The notes under the pieces were generated by a model, which was given only the letters and a program-made list of their open reading frames with translations, did not search any database and had not been told where the DNA came from. From positions 8,308,001-8,372,000 of the forward strand of contig NZ_CP109013.1 in the NCBI RefSeq assembly GCF_036226745.1: a stretch of DNA of 64,000 nt, read 5' to 3'. A program made the position numbers and the translations under genes. Shown one piece after another: positions 8,179-17,612 of this stretch; positions within the stretch are counted from its first letter, which is position 1, and every line of letters starts with the position of its first letter. The DNA is from Streptomyces sp. NBC_00683 (GTDB taxonomy: Bacteria > Actinomycetota > Actinomycetes > Streptomycetales > Streptomycetaceae).

Positions 8179-9861
8179 GTGAGAACAACTGGAAGTACGA
8201 AACGTAAGAGCCCGGTCGCTGTCCTGCTGACCGCTCTGGCTGCCTTACTCGGGCTTGTCGTTGTCGGGATCCCGGGCCCGGCCGCCGCCCAGGCCCGGGC
8301 GCAGGCCAACGAGGCCGGCGCTCTCGCCACGGGCCTCCATATCAGCGACGGCCGTCTGCTCGAGGCCAACGGCAACGACTTCGTCATGCGCGGCGTCAAT
8401 CACGCCCACACCTGGTACCCCGGCGAGACGCAGTCGCTGGCCGACATCAAGGCCACGGGTGCCAACACGGTCCGCGTGGTCCTCTCCGACGGACACCGCT
8501 GGAGCAAGAACAGCCCGGAGGACGTTGCGAGCATCGTCGGCCAGTGCAAGGCGAACCGGCTGATCTGCGTGCTGGAGGTGCACGACACCACCGGTTACGG
8601 CGAGGACGCCGCGGCCGGAACGCTCGACCACGCCGCCGATTACTGGATCGGCCTGAAGAGCGTGCTCACCGGTGAAGAGAACTACGTCATCATCAACATC
8701 GGCAACGAGCCCTGGGGCAACACCAACCCCGAGGGCTGGACGGCGCCCACCACCTCGGCCGTCAAGAAGCTGCGCAGCGCCGGGTTCGAGCACACGATCA
8801 TGGTGGACGCGCCGAACTGGGGCCAGGACTGGCAGGGCGTCATGCGTGCCAACGCCCAGACCGTCTACGACGCCGACCCGACCGGCAACCTGATCTTCTC
8901 GATCCACATGTACAGCGTCTACAACACCGCGGACAAGGTCACCGACTACCTGAACGCGTTCGTGAACGCCGGCCTGCCGATCCTGATCGGTGAGTTCGGG
9001 GGCCCCGCCGACCAGTACGGCGACCCGGACGAGAACACCATGATGGCCACCGCCCAGCAGCTCAAGCTCGGCTACCTGGCCTGGTCCTGGAGCGGCAACA
9101 CCGACCCGATCCTCGACCTGACGATCGACTTCGACCCCACCCGGCTCAGCTCCTGGGGCGAGCGGATCTTCAACGGCGTGAACGGCATCGCCCAGACATC
9201 CCGGGAAGCCACCGTCTTCGGTGGCGGCGAACCGGGCGACACCCAGGCACCGGGAGCCCCCGGCACCCCGAGCGCCTCGGCCGTCACGGCCACCTCCGCC
9301 ACCCTCAGCTGGACGGCCGCCACCGACAACGTCGGCGTCGCGGGCTACGACGTCGTCCGCGTCAGCGGCGGATCCGAGACCACGGTCGCCGCCTCCGCGA
9401 CCAACAGCGTCACGGTGAGCGGCCTCACCGCCGAGACGGCGTACACCTTTGCCGTCTACGCCCGCGACGCGGCCGGGAACCGCTCGGCCCGCTCGGCGAC
9501 GGTGGCCCTCGTCACCGACGAGGGCACCGGCACACCCGGGGCCGGCTGCTCCGTCGGCTACCGAGTGGTCGGTGACTGGCCCGGCGGCTTCCAGGGCGAG
9601 ATCGTCATCCGCAACACCGCCACCACCGCGATCAACGGCTGGACGCTGGCCTTCTCCTTCGCCGACGGCCAGACCGTGAGCCACGCCTGGGGCGGGTCCT
9701 TCACGCAGAACGGCGGCTCGGTGAGTGTGGTCCCCGCCTCGTACACGTCCGCCATACCCGCCGGCGGCTCGGTCACGGTCGGCTTCAACGCTGCCCGAGG
9801 CACGACCAACACCGCCGCGACCGGGTTCAAGCTCAGCGGGACCGCCTGCGCCACCGCTTGA
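8179..9861 (+). CDS. manA: Secreted endo-beta-1,4-mannanase (GH5_8) with FnIII and CBM2
   Basis: This 560-residue enzyme cleaves internal beta-1,4 links of mannan. A signal peptide (to about residue 38) precedes a GH5 subfamily 8 domain with GVNHAHTWYP, acid/base E177 in NIGNEPWG and nucleophile E272 in LIGEFGG. A fibronectin type III domain (about 350-445) links it to a C-terminal family 2 cellulose-binding module (about 455-560). The GTG start has GGAG 5 nt upstream. Codon 23 is TTA (8245-8247), so translation may need the bldA tRNA. A CebR box lies upstream and a strong hairpin follows the stop. Symbol by family resemblance. Confidence 0.93.
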   Translation: MRTTGSTKRKSPVAVLLTALAALLGLVVVGIPGPAAAQARAQANEAGALATGLHISDGRLLEANGNDFVMRGVNHAHTWYPGETQSLADIKATGANTVRVVLSDGHRWSKNSPEDVASIVGQCKANRLICVLEVHDTTGYGEDAAAGTLDHAADYWIGLKSVLTGEENYVIINIGNEPWGNTNPEGWTAPTTSAVKKLRSAGFEHTIMVDAPNWGQDWQGVMRANAQTVYDADPTGNLIFSIHMYSVYNTADKVTDYLNAFVNAGLPILIGEFGGPADQYGDPDENTMMATAQQLKLGYLAWSWSGNTDPILDLTIDFDPTRLSSWGERIFNGVNGIAQTSREATVFGGGEPGDTQAPGAPGTPSASAVTATSATLSWTAATDNVGVAGYDVVRVSGGSETTVAASATNSVTVSGLTAETAYTFAVYARDAAGNRSARSATVALVTDEGTGTPGAGCSVGYRVVGDWPGGFQGEIVIRNTATTAINGWTLAFSFADGQTVSHAWGGSFTQNGGSVSVVPASYTSAIPAGGSVTVGFNAARGTTNTAATGFKLSGTACATA

Positions 9862-9881
9862 CCCGGCGTCCTGACCATCGG

Positions 9882-9916
9882 CCGGCCGGCGTGGGCACTC
9901 TGCTCACGCCGGCCGG
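9882..9916 (+). terminator. Hairpin terminator after the mannanase gene
   Basis: CCGGCCGGCGTG (9882-9893) and CACGCCGGCCGG (9905-9916) pair perfectly over 12 bp around an 11-nt loop, 20 nt past the mannanase stop. There is no U-tract, as is common in Streptomyces. It could also end transcripts of the converging kinase gene. Confidence 0.75.
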
Positions 9917-10008
9917 TGAGCGGTGGCGGGCAAGGCTGCGGACACACCTCTCACGGGACGTGATCCGCCGACGTGCCGCGCAAGGTTCTGCCCCCGGCAG
10001 CACCCACC

Positions 10009-10959
10009 TCAGCCGGGCGACGGTCCTGGTCCGCTCTCCGTGAGCAGTTTCGCCAGGTGGTCGGCGAATTCGGTGAGCCGGTCCAGTCGCGGCCCGCTGC
10101 GGGCCCTGCGGAATCCGTGGCGCCGACCCCAGAACGCGGCCTGGACGGCATGGAATTGAGCCCATCGCCGGACGCGTTCGCGATCGAGTTCCGCGGCTTC
10201 GGCGAAGACGTCCAGGGCGCGGTGGACGGCCCGTCGCAGGTCGTCCGCTCCGAGCATCGTCAGTGCGCGCGACTTGAGCAGCGTGCCGCCGTCGTATGCG
10301 GGATCTCCCGCGTACCCCTTGGGATCGACCGCCAGCCACGGCTCACGGTCGGCGCGCAGGATGTTCCCGCCGTGCAGGTCGCCGTGGACGAGGGTGTCGG
10401 GCTGGACCCGGCCCAGTTCCCGGACGGTCGCCACTGCCGCGTCCACCACGTGGGGCGACAGCGTGTGCGTCAGCTCCTCGGCATCCTTGCGCAGCCCCTC
10501 CTCCCAGGATTCGGCCTGCTCACGCAGCCGGGGCAGGCCGGGTGGCGCGGGGATCGCCAGCCGCCGGCTGATCCTTCCGGCGACGGTCACCACCTCGTCG
10601 CCGTCCTCGACCTCTGCGAGGGTCGATGCCCGGACCCTCTCCAGCAGCATGGCGAAGGACTCGTCATGCCGTTCGTGCAGCAGTACGGCCCCGCGCCCGC
10701 CCCACGCCGCGAAGGCGTCCGGCTCGTGGACGTTGCCGGGGTGAGGGAAGGACACCTTCAACACGGCGGTCCCGCCGTCCCGCCGCCGCACGGGAACGAT
10801 GATCCCGACGCCTCCGTGCATCACCTCGCCGTCCTGCACGCAGTCCCAGCGCGCAAGCAACTCGTCGACGACGGTGGGCAGGACGGCGAGCCACGCCGCT
10901 CCGGGTTCTCCCTCACGCGCGATGGTGCTCCGCGCGAACGCCTCTGGTGTCCCGATCAT
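10009..10959 (-). CDS. APH(6)-type aminoglycoside/hydroxyurea phosphotransferase
   Basis: This 316-residue kinase matches the streptomycin 6-phosphotransferase / hydroxyurea-resistance kinase family. The Brenner-like catalytic loop is VHGDLHGGN (191-199), and the metal-binding aspartate is D212 in WLAVDPKGYAGDPAYD. The family transfers phosphate from ATP to a hydroxyl of streptomycin-type aminoglycosides in the cytoplasm; the real substrate here is unproven. A TAGGGT -10 box (10966-10971 on the complement) ends 6 nt before the ATG with no Shine-Dalgarno sequence, pointing to a leaderless message. No aminoglycoside biosynthesis genes are nearby. Confidence 0.88.
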   Translation of the reverse strand: MIGTPEAFARSTIAREGEPGAAWLAVLPTVVDELLARWDCVQDGEVMHGGVGIIVPVRRRDGGTAVLKVSFPHPGNVHEPDAFAAWGGRGAVLLHERHDESFAMLLERVRASTLAEVEDGDEVVTVAGRISRRLAIPAPPGLPRLREQAESWEEGLRKDAEELTHTLSPHVVDAAVATVRELGRVQPDTLVHGDLHGGNILRADREPWLAVDPKGYAGDPAYDGGTLLKSRALTMLGADDLRRAVHRALDVFAEAAELDRERVRRWAQFHAVQAAFWGRRHGFRRARSGPRLDRLTEFADHLAKLLTESGPGPSPG

Positions 10960-11216
10960 CCAGGCACCCTATGCGTCCCGGCCGGCGCTCGGATCCGGAG
11001 TGCCCCGCCCGATCCGGAGTACCCCGCCATGAGTTGGTGACACGCCGGCAGGCCATCGAGCGTGTAGCCCCTGGCCCGCGCGTCCGGCTCGAACTGCAAC
11101 GGCGATGACCGCTCGGGCGCGGTGAACGTGCGGTATCGCCCGGCCACGAACAGGTAGGTCGGTCGGCGGCAGATCGGTGGAGCCCACAGTAATGGTTCAT
11201 GTGTTCGAATACGAGG

Positions 11217-11222
11217 TACTCT
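11217..11222 (+). promoter_or_regulatory. -10 box (TACTCT) for the AlkB-like gene
   Basis: TACTCT ends exactly 6 nt before the ATG at 11229, the spacing of a leaderless Streptomyces transcript. It supports 11229 over the ATG 30 nt upstream. Confidence 0.5.
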
Positions 11223-11228
11223 CGAGGC

Positions 11229-11858
11229 ATGGCATCGCACCAAGTCCAGGGGTCCCTGTTCGATCAGAGTGAAGACGTACGTCTACGTCCGCTGGACGGG
11301 CTGCGCAGGACCGGACTCGGCGACGGCGCCTGGATCGACCTGCTGCCCGGCTGGCTGAGTGGCGCAGACGTCCTGTTCGAACAGCTGGCCACGGATGTTC
11401 CCTGGAAGGCCGAGCGGCGGCAGATGTACGAGCGGCTCGTCGACGTCCCGCGCCTGCTCGCCTTCTACCGGTCCGGCGAGCCGCTGCCGCACCCCGTCCT
11501 CGACGAAGCGCGCCAGGCGCTTTCCGCGCACTACGCCACTGAGCTCGGTGAACCCTTTACGACAGCCGGACTGTGCCACTACCGCGACGGGCGCGACAGT
11601 GTGGCCTGGCACGGCGACCGCATCGGCCGGGGGGCGAGCGAGGACACGATGGTCGCTATCCTGTCCGTGGGGGCGCCCCGCGATCTGCTGCTGCGCCCGC
11701 GCGGCGGGGGCGATGTCGTCCGGCGCCCTCTCGGGCACGGCGACCTGATCGTGATGGGCGGTTCCTGCCAGCGGACCTGGGAGCACTCCGTTCCGAAATC
11801 CGCGCGGGCCGCGGGTGGGCGTATCAGCATCCAATTCCGGCCCCACGGGGTGCAGTGA
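11229..11858 (+). CDS. alkB: AlkB-like Fe(II)/2-oxoglutarate dioxygenase (alkylation repair)
   Basis: This 209-residue protein is an AlkB-type dioxygenase, which removes methyl groups from damaged DNA bases oxidatively. The iron triad is visible as H128 and D130 (WHGD) and H186 (WEHSVP), with 2-oxoglutarate-binding arginines R198 and R204 in GRISIQFRP. LLRPRGGG and HGDLIVMGG are also family hallmarks. The chosen ATG at 11229 lies 6 nt after a TACTCT -10 box; an in-frame ATG at 11199 is possible but lies upstream of that promoter. It stands alone, divergent from the phosphotransferase. Confidence 0.88.
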   Translation: MASHQVQGSLFDQSEDVRLRPLDGLRRTGLGDGAWIDLLPGWLSGADVLFEQLATDVPWKAERRQMYERLVDVPRLLAFYRSGEPLPHPVLDEARQALSAHYATELGEPFTTAGLCHYRDGRDSVAWHGDRIGRGASEDTMVAILSVGAPRDLLLRPRGGGDVVRRPLGHGDLIVMGGSCQRTWEHSVPKSARAAGGRISIQFRPHGVQ

Positions 11859-12005
11859 ACGGGCAGACGACGGGGGCCGGTTGGCCGGCCCTCGAGCTGC
11901 CCGCACCGCTCGGTCCCGAAGATCATCATTAGCCGGAGGTGCTGGCGGAGGCGCTTCAGGGGTCGGCTAATCTCACGCACACATGTACGAGGGGGAGGAC
12001 CCACG

Positions 12006-14153
12006 TTGCGCAAGAGCAGCAGATTCATCACCGCCGCACTGGTACCCACGCTGACCCTGGGGGTTGTCGGCCTGGGGACCACCGCCACCACGGTCCTGGC
12101 GACCGCGTCCGTGGCGGCGGCGGATCAGTCCGGGCCGTGGAGCGTGCCGACGGCATTCACCGACGCGGCGGACATCGCAGAGGTCGTCGACGTACAGACG
12201 ACGACCGACGGCACCACGGTCGCCGTCTGGTACCGCACGATCGCCACCACCCGGCAGCTGGAGCTGCGGGTCGCGGTCCGTTCCGCCGGGAGCGCCGTGT
12301 GGGGACCTGCCCAGGTCCTGGACACCCTGCCCGAGGGACGGGAGAGCGTCTCACTGGTGCCGTCGTCCGATGGTTCGGCCACCGTCACATGGGTGAACGC
12401 CACGGAGAGCAGCTCCACCCTCCGCACGGCTACCCTCGCCAAGGGTGCGGCGTCCTGGTCCGCTCCGGTGGGCATCGCGACCGCCGCCGCCATCGGCGAA
12501 GTGGCCTTCGCCGGCAGTCCTTCGGGCACGAGCGTGGCCGTGTGGCGCAAGAGCGAGGGACGCAACAGCCTGCTGTACGTCTCCGAGCGCTCGGGCACGA
12601 ACGGCGCCTGGTCGGCGCCTGCCGTGCTGGTGGCCGCGGACGCGTACTGGCCGCAGGCCGCAGTGGCCGCCGACGGCACGATCACCGTCGCCTGGGCCCA
12701 CAACGTTGCCGAAGGCACGACGGTGAACACCGTCACCAAGGCGGCCGGCGCCACCGGCTGGGCGGCCCCCAGTGCGGTCTCCGCACCCAACGAAGGCGGT
12801 GCCCCGGTGCTGTCCTCGGGGCCTGACGGGACCACTGCCGTGGCGTGGGTGGCGCACCTGGAAGGCGCCGGCGAACCCGACGTCGTCTCGGCGGTCAGGC
12901 CCGCCGGCAGCGGCCAGTGGGGTGCGCTCCACACCATCCCGTCCGCGTCCTCCGCCCAGCTCGGGTCCACGCTGGTCGGACCGAACGGTGACGTCACCCT
13001 CGTCTGGATCGACTACAGCGACACGTTCGGCGTCCGCACCGCCACCCGCTCGGCGGCGACCGACACCTGGTCCGCGGTCAAGACGCTGTCCAGCGGGTAC
13101 GTGCCCGAGCAGTTCGACGCGAACATCGGCGCCGACGGCACCGTCCAGGTGGGCTGGGCCCAGGACGACGCGACAGCCGAGGAGGGCTCCCGGGTCTTCT
13201 TCACCGCCGCCCGTGACAACGGTGTCTGGACCACGGCCACCCAACTGAGCAAGGCCCCGTCCGGCTACGCGGCCGGCGCCGTCTCGGTGGCTCCCGACGG
13301 CAACGCCACCGCCGTCTGGGCCCAGGACGACCAACTGTGGACCGCAGGTACCGGGCTGCCGACCACACCGCCGCCCACCCCGGCTCCCGCCGCACGCCGT
13401 GACTACGTCGGCGCCGACGGGTTCCCCGACCTCTACGCGCGGACGTCCACCGGCGGTCTGCTCATCTACAAGGGCAACGCGTCCCAGACCGTCTCCGCGA
13501 AGATCGAGGGCGGCACCTGGCCCACCACCTCCACGCTCGTCCCGTTCGGGGACCTCAACGGGGACGGCTGCAACGACACGCTCGTACGCGACAGCGGCGG
13601 CCAGATGCACCGCCACACCGCCCAGTGCGGCTTCCCTGTCACTCCCGAGTCCCCTTCCCTGTCCCTGGGCTCGGGCTGGAACGCCTTCGACGGCTTCGCC
13701 TACTCCGGAGACTTCAACCGTGACGGCATTCCCGACCTGATCGCCCGCCAGATCTCCTCGGGGGACCTGTACCTGTTCACCGGGACCAAGACCGGCACGC
13801 TCACCCGCGTGGGCAGGGTCGGCACCAGTTGGAAGTCCCTGACCATCGTCGGTGCCGGGGACCTCAACGGCGACAAGGTCGGCGACATCCTCGCCCGCAC
13901 CACCACCGGCGACCTCTACCGCTACTACGGAAGCGGCACCGGAACCATCGGATCCGGCGCCAAGATCGGCTCCGGCTGGGGCGGCATGGCCGACTTCGTC
14001 GGCATCGGCGACCTCACCGGTGACGGCAAGGACGACATCCTCGGCCGCACCACGACCGGCGACCTCTACCGCTACGCCGGCAACGGCACCGGCGGCGTCG
14101 GGTCCGGCGTCAAGATCGGCACCGGCTGGAAGGCCATCACCAGCGTGAGCTGA
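12006..14153 (+). CDS. Secreted FG-GAP/VCBS repeat protein
   Basis: This 715-residue exported protein begins with a TTG codon, chosen because GGAGG stands 7 nt upstream (11994-11998). A signal peptide ends near VAAA-D (residue 38). Residues about 45-455 hold WD-like beta-propeller repeats of the form DGTTVAVWY and DGTITVAWA, and residues about 460-715 hold four FG-GAP/VCBS repeats with calcium loops such as GDLNGDGCND, GDFNRDGIPD, GDLNGDKVGD and GDLTGDGKDD. Such proteins are usually extracellular binding or scaffold proteins; no catalytic motif is seen. A perfect hairpin follows the stop. Confidence 0.88.
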   Translation: MRKSSRFITAALVPTLTLGVVGLGTTATTVLATASVAAADQSGPWSVPTAFTDAADIAEVVDVQTTTDGTTVAVWYRTIATTRQLELRVAVRSAGSAVWGPAQVLDTLPEGRESVSLVPSSDGSATVTWVNATESSSTLRTATLAKGAASWSAPVGIATAAAIGEVAFAGSPSGTSVAVWRKSEGRNSLLYVSERSGTNGAWSAPAVLVAADAYWPQAAVAADGTITVAWAHNVAEGTTVNTVTKAAGATGWAAPSAVSAPNEGGAPVLSSGPDGTTAVAWVAHLEGAGEPDVVSAVRPAGSGQWGALHTIPSASSAQLGSTLVGPNGDVTLVWIDYSDTFGVRTATRSAATDTWSAVKTLSSGYVPEQFDANIGADGTVQVGWAQDDATAEEGSRVFFTAARDNGVWTTATQLSKAPSGYAAGAVSVAPDGNATAVWAQDDQLWTAGTGLPTTPPPTPAPAARRDYVGADGFPDLYARTSTGGLLIYKGNASQTVSAKIEGGTWPTTSTLVPFGDLNGDGCNDTLVRDSGGQMHRHTAQCGFPVTPESPSLSLGSGWNAFDGFAYSGDFNRDGIPDLIARQISSGDLYLFTGTKTGTLTRVGRVGTSWKSLTIVGAGDLNGDKVGDILARTTTGDLYRYYGSGTGTIGSGAKIGSGWGGMADFVGIGDLTGDGKDDILGRTTTGDLYRYAGNGTGGVGSGVKIGTGWKAITSVS

Positions 14154-14168
14154 GCCTCGCAGGCGCTG

Positions 14169-14207
14169 CTGGTTCCTGGGGCAGGACAGACCTGCCCCAG
14201 GAACCAG
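14169..14207 (+). terminator. Strong hairpin terminator after the FG-GAP gene
   Basis: CTGGTTCCTGGGGCAG (14169-14184) and CTGCCCCAGGAACCAG (14192-14207) form a perfect 16-bp stem with a 7-nt loop, 15 nt past the stop codon. Confidence 0.85.
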
Positions 14208-14404
14208 CCCGGTGCTGGTACGTGTCCTGCACGACGAAAGCGCCTCCCTTCCGGTGGACCCGCGACGTCCGCGCGGCCGGCACATCCGGGTGCCGGTTGT
14301 TCGCGTTACGCCACCGCAGATACGCGTGCAACTCCCTCCCTCGCCCTCCCCGGCGGCCGAACTATGATTCGGCCTCGGGCTTCCAAAATTCTTGGAGAGT
14401 ACGC

Positions 14405-14947
14405 ATGAGCGATGTGAGCACCGGCACCGGCAAAGTGGTCGTGAACAGGGCGATGTCGCTGGACGGCTTCATCGCCGGTCCCGGCCACGCGATGGACTGG
14501 ATCGCCGAGTACCTGACTGCGGACGTGTTCCCGGAGGTCATGGCGGCCACGGGCGCCATGCTCGTCGGCCGGGGCACGTACGAGGTAGCCAAGCGGATGG
14601 CCGACCAGGACACCACCTACGACGGGGGAGCACAGTTCGTCCTCACCCACGAGCCTCCCGACGAACCGGACCCTACCGTCACGTTCCTCACCTGTGGACT
14701 TGAGGAAGCCGTTGCCACGGCACGCAGCGCCGCGGGCGGCAAGAACCTGGAGATCCTCGGTGCCGACGTGGCCGCCCAGTGTCTGCAGCGGGGGCTCGTC
14801 GACGAGATCCTGGTGTATGTCCTACCGGTGCTACTCGGCGACGGTGTCCGCTTCTCGCCCCCAAGCCTCGACAGGATCGACCTGGAACCTTTCAGCAACA
14901 CCCAGTCGGGAGCCGTCACGATGCTCCGGTTCCGCGTGCGAAAGTAG
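14405..14947 (+). CDS. Dihydrofolate-reductase-fold (RibD C-terminal) family protein
   Basis: This 180-residue protein has the RibD C-terminal/DHFR fold: N-terminal strand and loop VVVNRAMSLDGFIAG, central MLVGRGTYEVAKRMA, and the NADPH-binding segment LEILGADVAAQCLQRGLVDEILVYVLPVLLGDG. Members reduce pteridine- or riboflavin-related substrates with NADPH, but stand-alone YyaP/YwjB-type proteins like this have no assigned reaction. GGAGAG lies about 8 nt before the ATG. It is monocistronic and unlinked to riboflavin genes. Confidence 0.88.
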   Translation: MSDVSTGTGKVVVNRAMSLDGFIAGPGHAMDWIAEYLTADVFPEVMAATGAMLVGRGTYEVAKRMADQDTTYDGGAQFVLTHEPPDEPDPTVTFLTCGLEEAVATARSAAGGKNLEILGADVAAQCLQRGLVDEILVYVLPVLLGDGVRFSPPSLDRIDLEPFSNTQSGAVTMLRFRVRK

Positions 14948-15151
14948 GCGCGGCCCTCAAGCAGCTGGTGCCGTGACCGCAAAGGTTCACCGGCTTGGGG
15001 CGTGTATCTTCCTTTGAACCGTCGCCCCCGCCGGCCGTACCTGCCCCGCTGATCCGACCTCGCGGGAACCGAGGCCGCCCCGCCGCCCCACGCACGCCCT
15101 CCTGGCGGGCTGCTTCCACCACCCGGGCCCGGTCGGCAGCTGTCTCGCCAG

Positions 15152-15157
15152 TAGCCT
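15152..15157 (+). promoter_or_regulatory. -10 box (TAGCCT) for the M20 peptidase gene
   Basis: TAGCCT ends 6 nt before the ATG at 15164, and no Shine-Dalgarno sequence is present, so the message is probably leaderless. Confidence 0.45.
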
Positions 15158-15163
15158 TGCGAA

Positions 15164-16264
15164 ATGACCATGCACAAGACCGTCGGCGCGAGCGTCGACG
15201 CGATGATCGAGGACCTCAGGACACTCGTCGAGATCGAGTCGCCATCGCGCGATGTCGACGCCCTGCGGGCATCGGCCAAAGCTGTCGCCGCGGTCCTCGA
15301 GAGCCGCCTCGGTGGCCATGCCGTCCTTGTCGAGAGCGTGGCGGGGCCGCACGTCCACTGGTCGGCCGGCGGCGATCCGAGGGTCCTGATCCTCGGTCAC
15401 CACGACACCGTGTTCCCGCTCGGCACCCTTGAGCGCCGCCCGTTCGCGGTCCAGGACGGGCATGCGACCGGGCCCGGGGTCTTTGACATGCTCGGCGGCC
15501 TGGTGCAGGCCGTTCACGGCGTGGCGACGCTCGACGACAGGTCAGGCGTCGAGATCCTGGTGACCGCCGACGAAGAGGTCGGCTCCCTCTCCTCCCGATC
15601 CCTCATCGAGGAACGAGCCCTGGCTTGCGGCGCTGTCCTGGTCGTCGAAGGCGCCGCCGACGGGGGAGGCCTGAAGACCGGCCGCAAGGGCTGCGGAACG
15701 TTCCAGGTCTCCGTCACGGGCCGGGCGTCGCACGCAGGTCTTGAGCCCGCAGCCGGAGTCAACGCCCTGATCGAGGCAGCACACCAGGTGCTGGACATCG
15801 CGGCGCTCGGCCGACCCGAAATCGGCACGACCGTGACGCCGACCGTCGCCTCCGCAGGGACCCTCGACAACGTCGTTCCCGCAGAGGCGACCGTCATCGT
15901 CGACGTACGGGTCGAGTCGGCCGACGAGAAGGAACGCATCGAATCCGCGTTCGCAGCACTGGCTCCGCATCTCGACGAGGCGGAGATCTCGGTTCAGGGG
16001 GCTGTCGGCCGACCCCCGATGCCCGAGTCGACATCGACCGAGCTCTTCGCCGTGGCGCAGCGGCTCCTTCCCGGCATCGAAGGCAAGTCGGTCGGCGGCG
16101 GAAGCGACGGCAACTTCACCGCCGCACTGGGGGTACCGACACTCGACGGCCTCGGTGCAGTCGGGGGCGGTGCCCACGCGGACCACGAGTACCTGGTGAT
16201 CGACGCCATGACGGAGAGGGCGAACCTGATTGCCGGACTGGTGCACGCGATTCAGAACGCGTAG
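15164..16264 (+). CDS. M20 family zinc peptidase (carboxypeptidase G2-like)
   Basis: This 366-residue protein is an M20 metallopeptidase/deacylase. Zinc ligands and catalytic residues are visible: H80 and D81 in LGHHDTVFP, D108 in GPGVFDMLGG, E137/E138 in TADEEVG, and a C-terminal histidine in GAHADHEYL. The inserted dimerisation domain runs from about residue 175 to 285 (GRASHAGLEPAAGVNAL). It has no signal peptide, so it is probably cytoplasmic, removing an acyl or amino-acid group such as glutamate from small molecules. The usual DMKGG reads DMLGG. The substrate is unknown. Confidence 0.9.
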   Translation: MTMHKTVGASVDAMIEDLRTLVEIESPSRDVDALRASAKAVAAVLESRLGGHAVLVESVAGPHVHWSAGGDPRVLILGHHDTVFPLGTLERRPFAVQDGHATGPGVFDMLGGLVQAVHGVATLDDRSGVEILVTADEEVGSLSSRSLIEERALACGAVLVVEGAADGGGLKTGRKGCGTFQVSVTGRASHAGLEPAAGVNALIEAAHQVLDIAALGRPEIGTTVTPTVASAGTLDNVVPAEATVIVDVRVESADEKERIESAFAALAPHLDEAEISVQGAVGRPPMPESTSTELFAVAQRLLPGIEGKSVGGGSDGNFTAALGVPTLDGLGAVGGGAHADHEYLVIDAMTERANLIAGLVHAIQNA

Positions 16265-16506
16265 GAGAACGGGGAGAGGGGACGCGCGCCCTCGCGAACG
16301 AGCACGCAGGATCGCCTTCTGCCGTTGCCTTCTCCGGCGAGTCTCCCGTACCGCAGTAACAGGGCCTCCCCGTAACCGGCACGCACCCCGATGCGCGGGG
16401 GTTCGCGGCGCGCTCCTCGAACTTGACGACGGAGTCCGGGCAGTCTTCGGCGAGTTCGAGGAGCGCGGTGAGAAAATGAGAGCGCTCGGGGGAGGGGCCC
16501 CGGACA

Positions 16507-17475
16507 ATGATCGTCATGACGCTCCTGCACTCCAACCCACTCTTCACCCGGCTCGCCGATGCCGAACGGATCCTTGTCGCGGGTGCGGGCGGGGGTTTCG
16601 ACATCTACTCCGGCCTGCCATTGGCTCTCTCCCTCCTGCATCAAGGCAAGCAGGTGTATCTTGCGAACCTTTCATTCAGTGCACTGGCCGGTCTCCCGCT
16701 CGAAGACTGGGTCGTTCCTGATCTGGCCGCTGTCACCCCCGACTCCGGTTTGCACCAGAGCTATTTCCCGGAACGGACCCTCTCCCAGTGGCTGCGTCAG
16801 CACGGCTACCCCTCCACCGTGTACGCCTTCCCCCAGACCGGGGTACGCCCTCTGCGTGCCGCCTACGAGGCGCTGATCGCGTTGCACGGTGTCGACGCTG
16901 TGGTGTTGGTGGACGGCGGCACCGACATTCTGATGCGCGGTGACGAAGCCGGGCTCGGGACTCCGGAGGAGGACCTGACGAGCGTGGCGGCGCTGGCCGC
17001 CCTGAACGAGATACCGACAAGGCTCGTCGTGTCGGTCGGCTTCGGTGTGGACGCCTACCACGGGGTGAATCACGTGCAGGTATTGGAGAACATCGCCGCT
17101 TTGGACCGCGACGGTGCGTACCTCGGCGCGTTTTCGATACCGCGCGCCACGCGTGAGGGCGCCCTCTATCTCGACGCGGTGGCGCACGCTCAGCACCACA
17201 CCCCGGAGCATCCCAGTATCGTGAACGGTTCCATCGCGGCAGCCGTGCGGGGCTCGTTCGGCGATGTCCGGTTCACTGACCGCACCCGGGGCAGCGAGTT
17301 GTTCGTGAACCCGCTGATGTCCCTGTACTTCGCCTTCGACCTCCAGGGCCTGGCTGACCGCTGCCTCTACCTGGATCGCATCGAGGACACGCACCTGATG
17401 CGCCAAGTCCACTCGCGGATTGCTGAGTTCCGAGAGTCCGTAGTGACTCGCCCGCCCCGCCGCTTCCCGCACTGA
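16507..17475 (+). CDS. DUF1152 family protein
   Basis: This 322-residue protein matches DUF1152, found in actinobacteria and archaea with no assigned function. The N-terminus ILVAGAGGGFDIYSGLPLAL is a glycine-rich nucleotide-type loop, and VDGGTDILMRGDEAGLGTPEED resembles an acidic active-site segment of a Rossmann-like fold. GGGAGGGG lies about 10 nt upstream of the ATG; a second ATG at 16516 is possible. It stands alone. The 242 nt before it hold no gene I can recognise. Confidence 0.8.
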   Translation: MIVMTLLHSNPLFTRLADAERILVAGAGGGFDIYSGLPLALSLLHQGKQVYLANLSFSALAGLPLEDWVVPDLAAVTPDSGLHQSYFPERTLSQWLRQHGYPSTVYAFPQTGVRPLRAAYEALIALHGVDAVVLVDGGTDILMRGDEAGLGTPEEDLTSVAALAALNEIPTRLVVSVGFGVDAYHGVNHVQVLENIAALDRDGAYLGAFSIPRATREGALYLDAVAHAQHHTPEHPSIVNGSIAAAVRGSFGDVRFTDRTRGSELFVNPLMSLYFAFDLQGLADRCLYLDRIEDTHLMRQVHSRIAEFRESVVTRPPRRFPH

Positions 17476-17612
17476 GGGCTGTCCCACAGCTGCCGGCCAC
17501 CGATGAAGGGGTCCAGGCGGCCTCTTCGCCAGGTTGCGCCCACACCCGGGCGGTGCCTGCAACGCAGCGAAACCACTGGTGCCGGCGGACTGGTTCGGAC
17601 AAGCTGCGGCAC

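Noticed and set aside
8245..9684. A 479-codon frame opposite the mannanase gene
   Set aside because: It is antisense to GH5 and CBM2 domains and has no motif of its own.
10956..11243. A minus-strand frame between the kinase and AlkB genes containing AGRYRTFTAPERSSPLQFEP
   Set aside because: The stretch reads somewhat like protein, but I recognise no family, it overlaps the AlkB promoter and has no ribosome site. It could be a gene remnant; not supportable.
12000..14150. The regular repeats in the FG-GAP gene as a CRISPR or tandem DNA repeat
   Set aside because: They are protein-level repeats with diverged DNA and no uniform spacers.
12351..14285. A 644-codon frame opposite the FG-GAP gene
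   Set aside because: It is a shadow of a strongly supported secreted protein; its repeats are the antisense of the FG-GAP repeats.
16265..16506. A possible minus-strand gene in the gap before DUF1152 (segment LTALLELAEDCPDSVVKFEERA)
   Set aside because: The frame runs into the neighbouring genes on both sides without a start or ribosome site and has no family match I can name.
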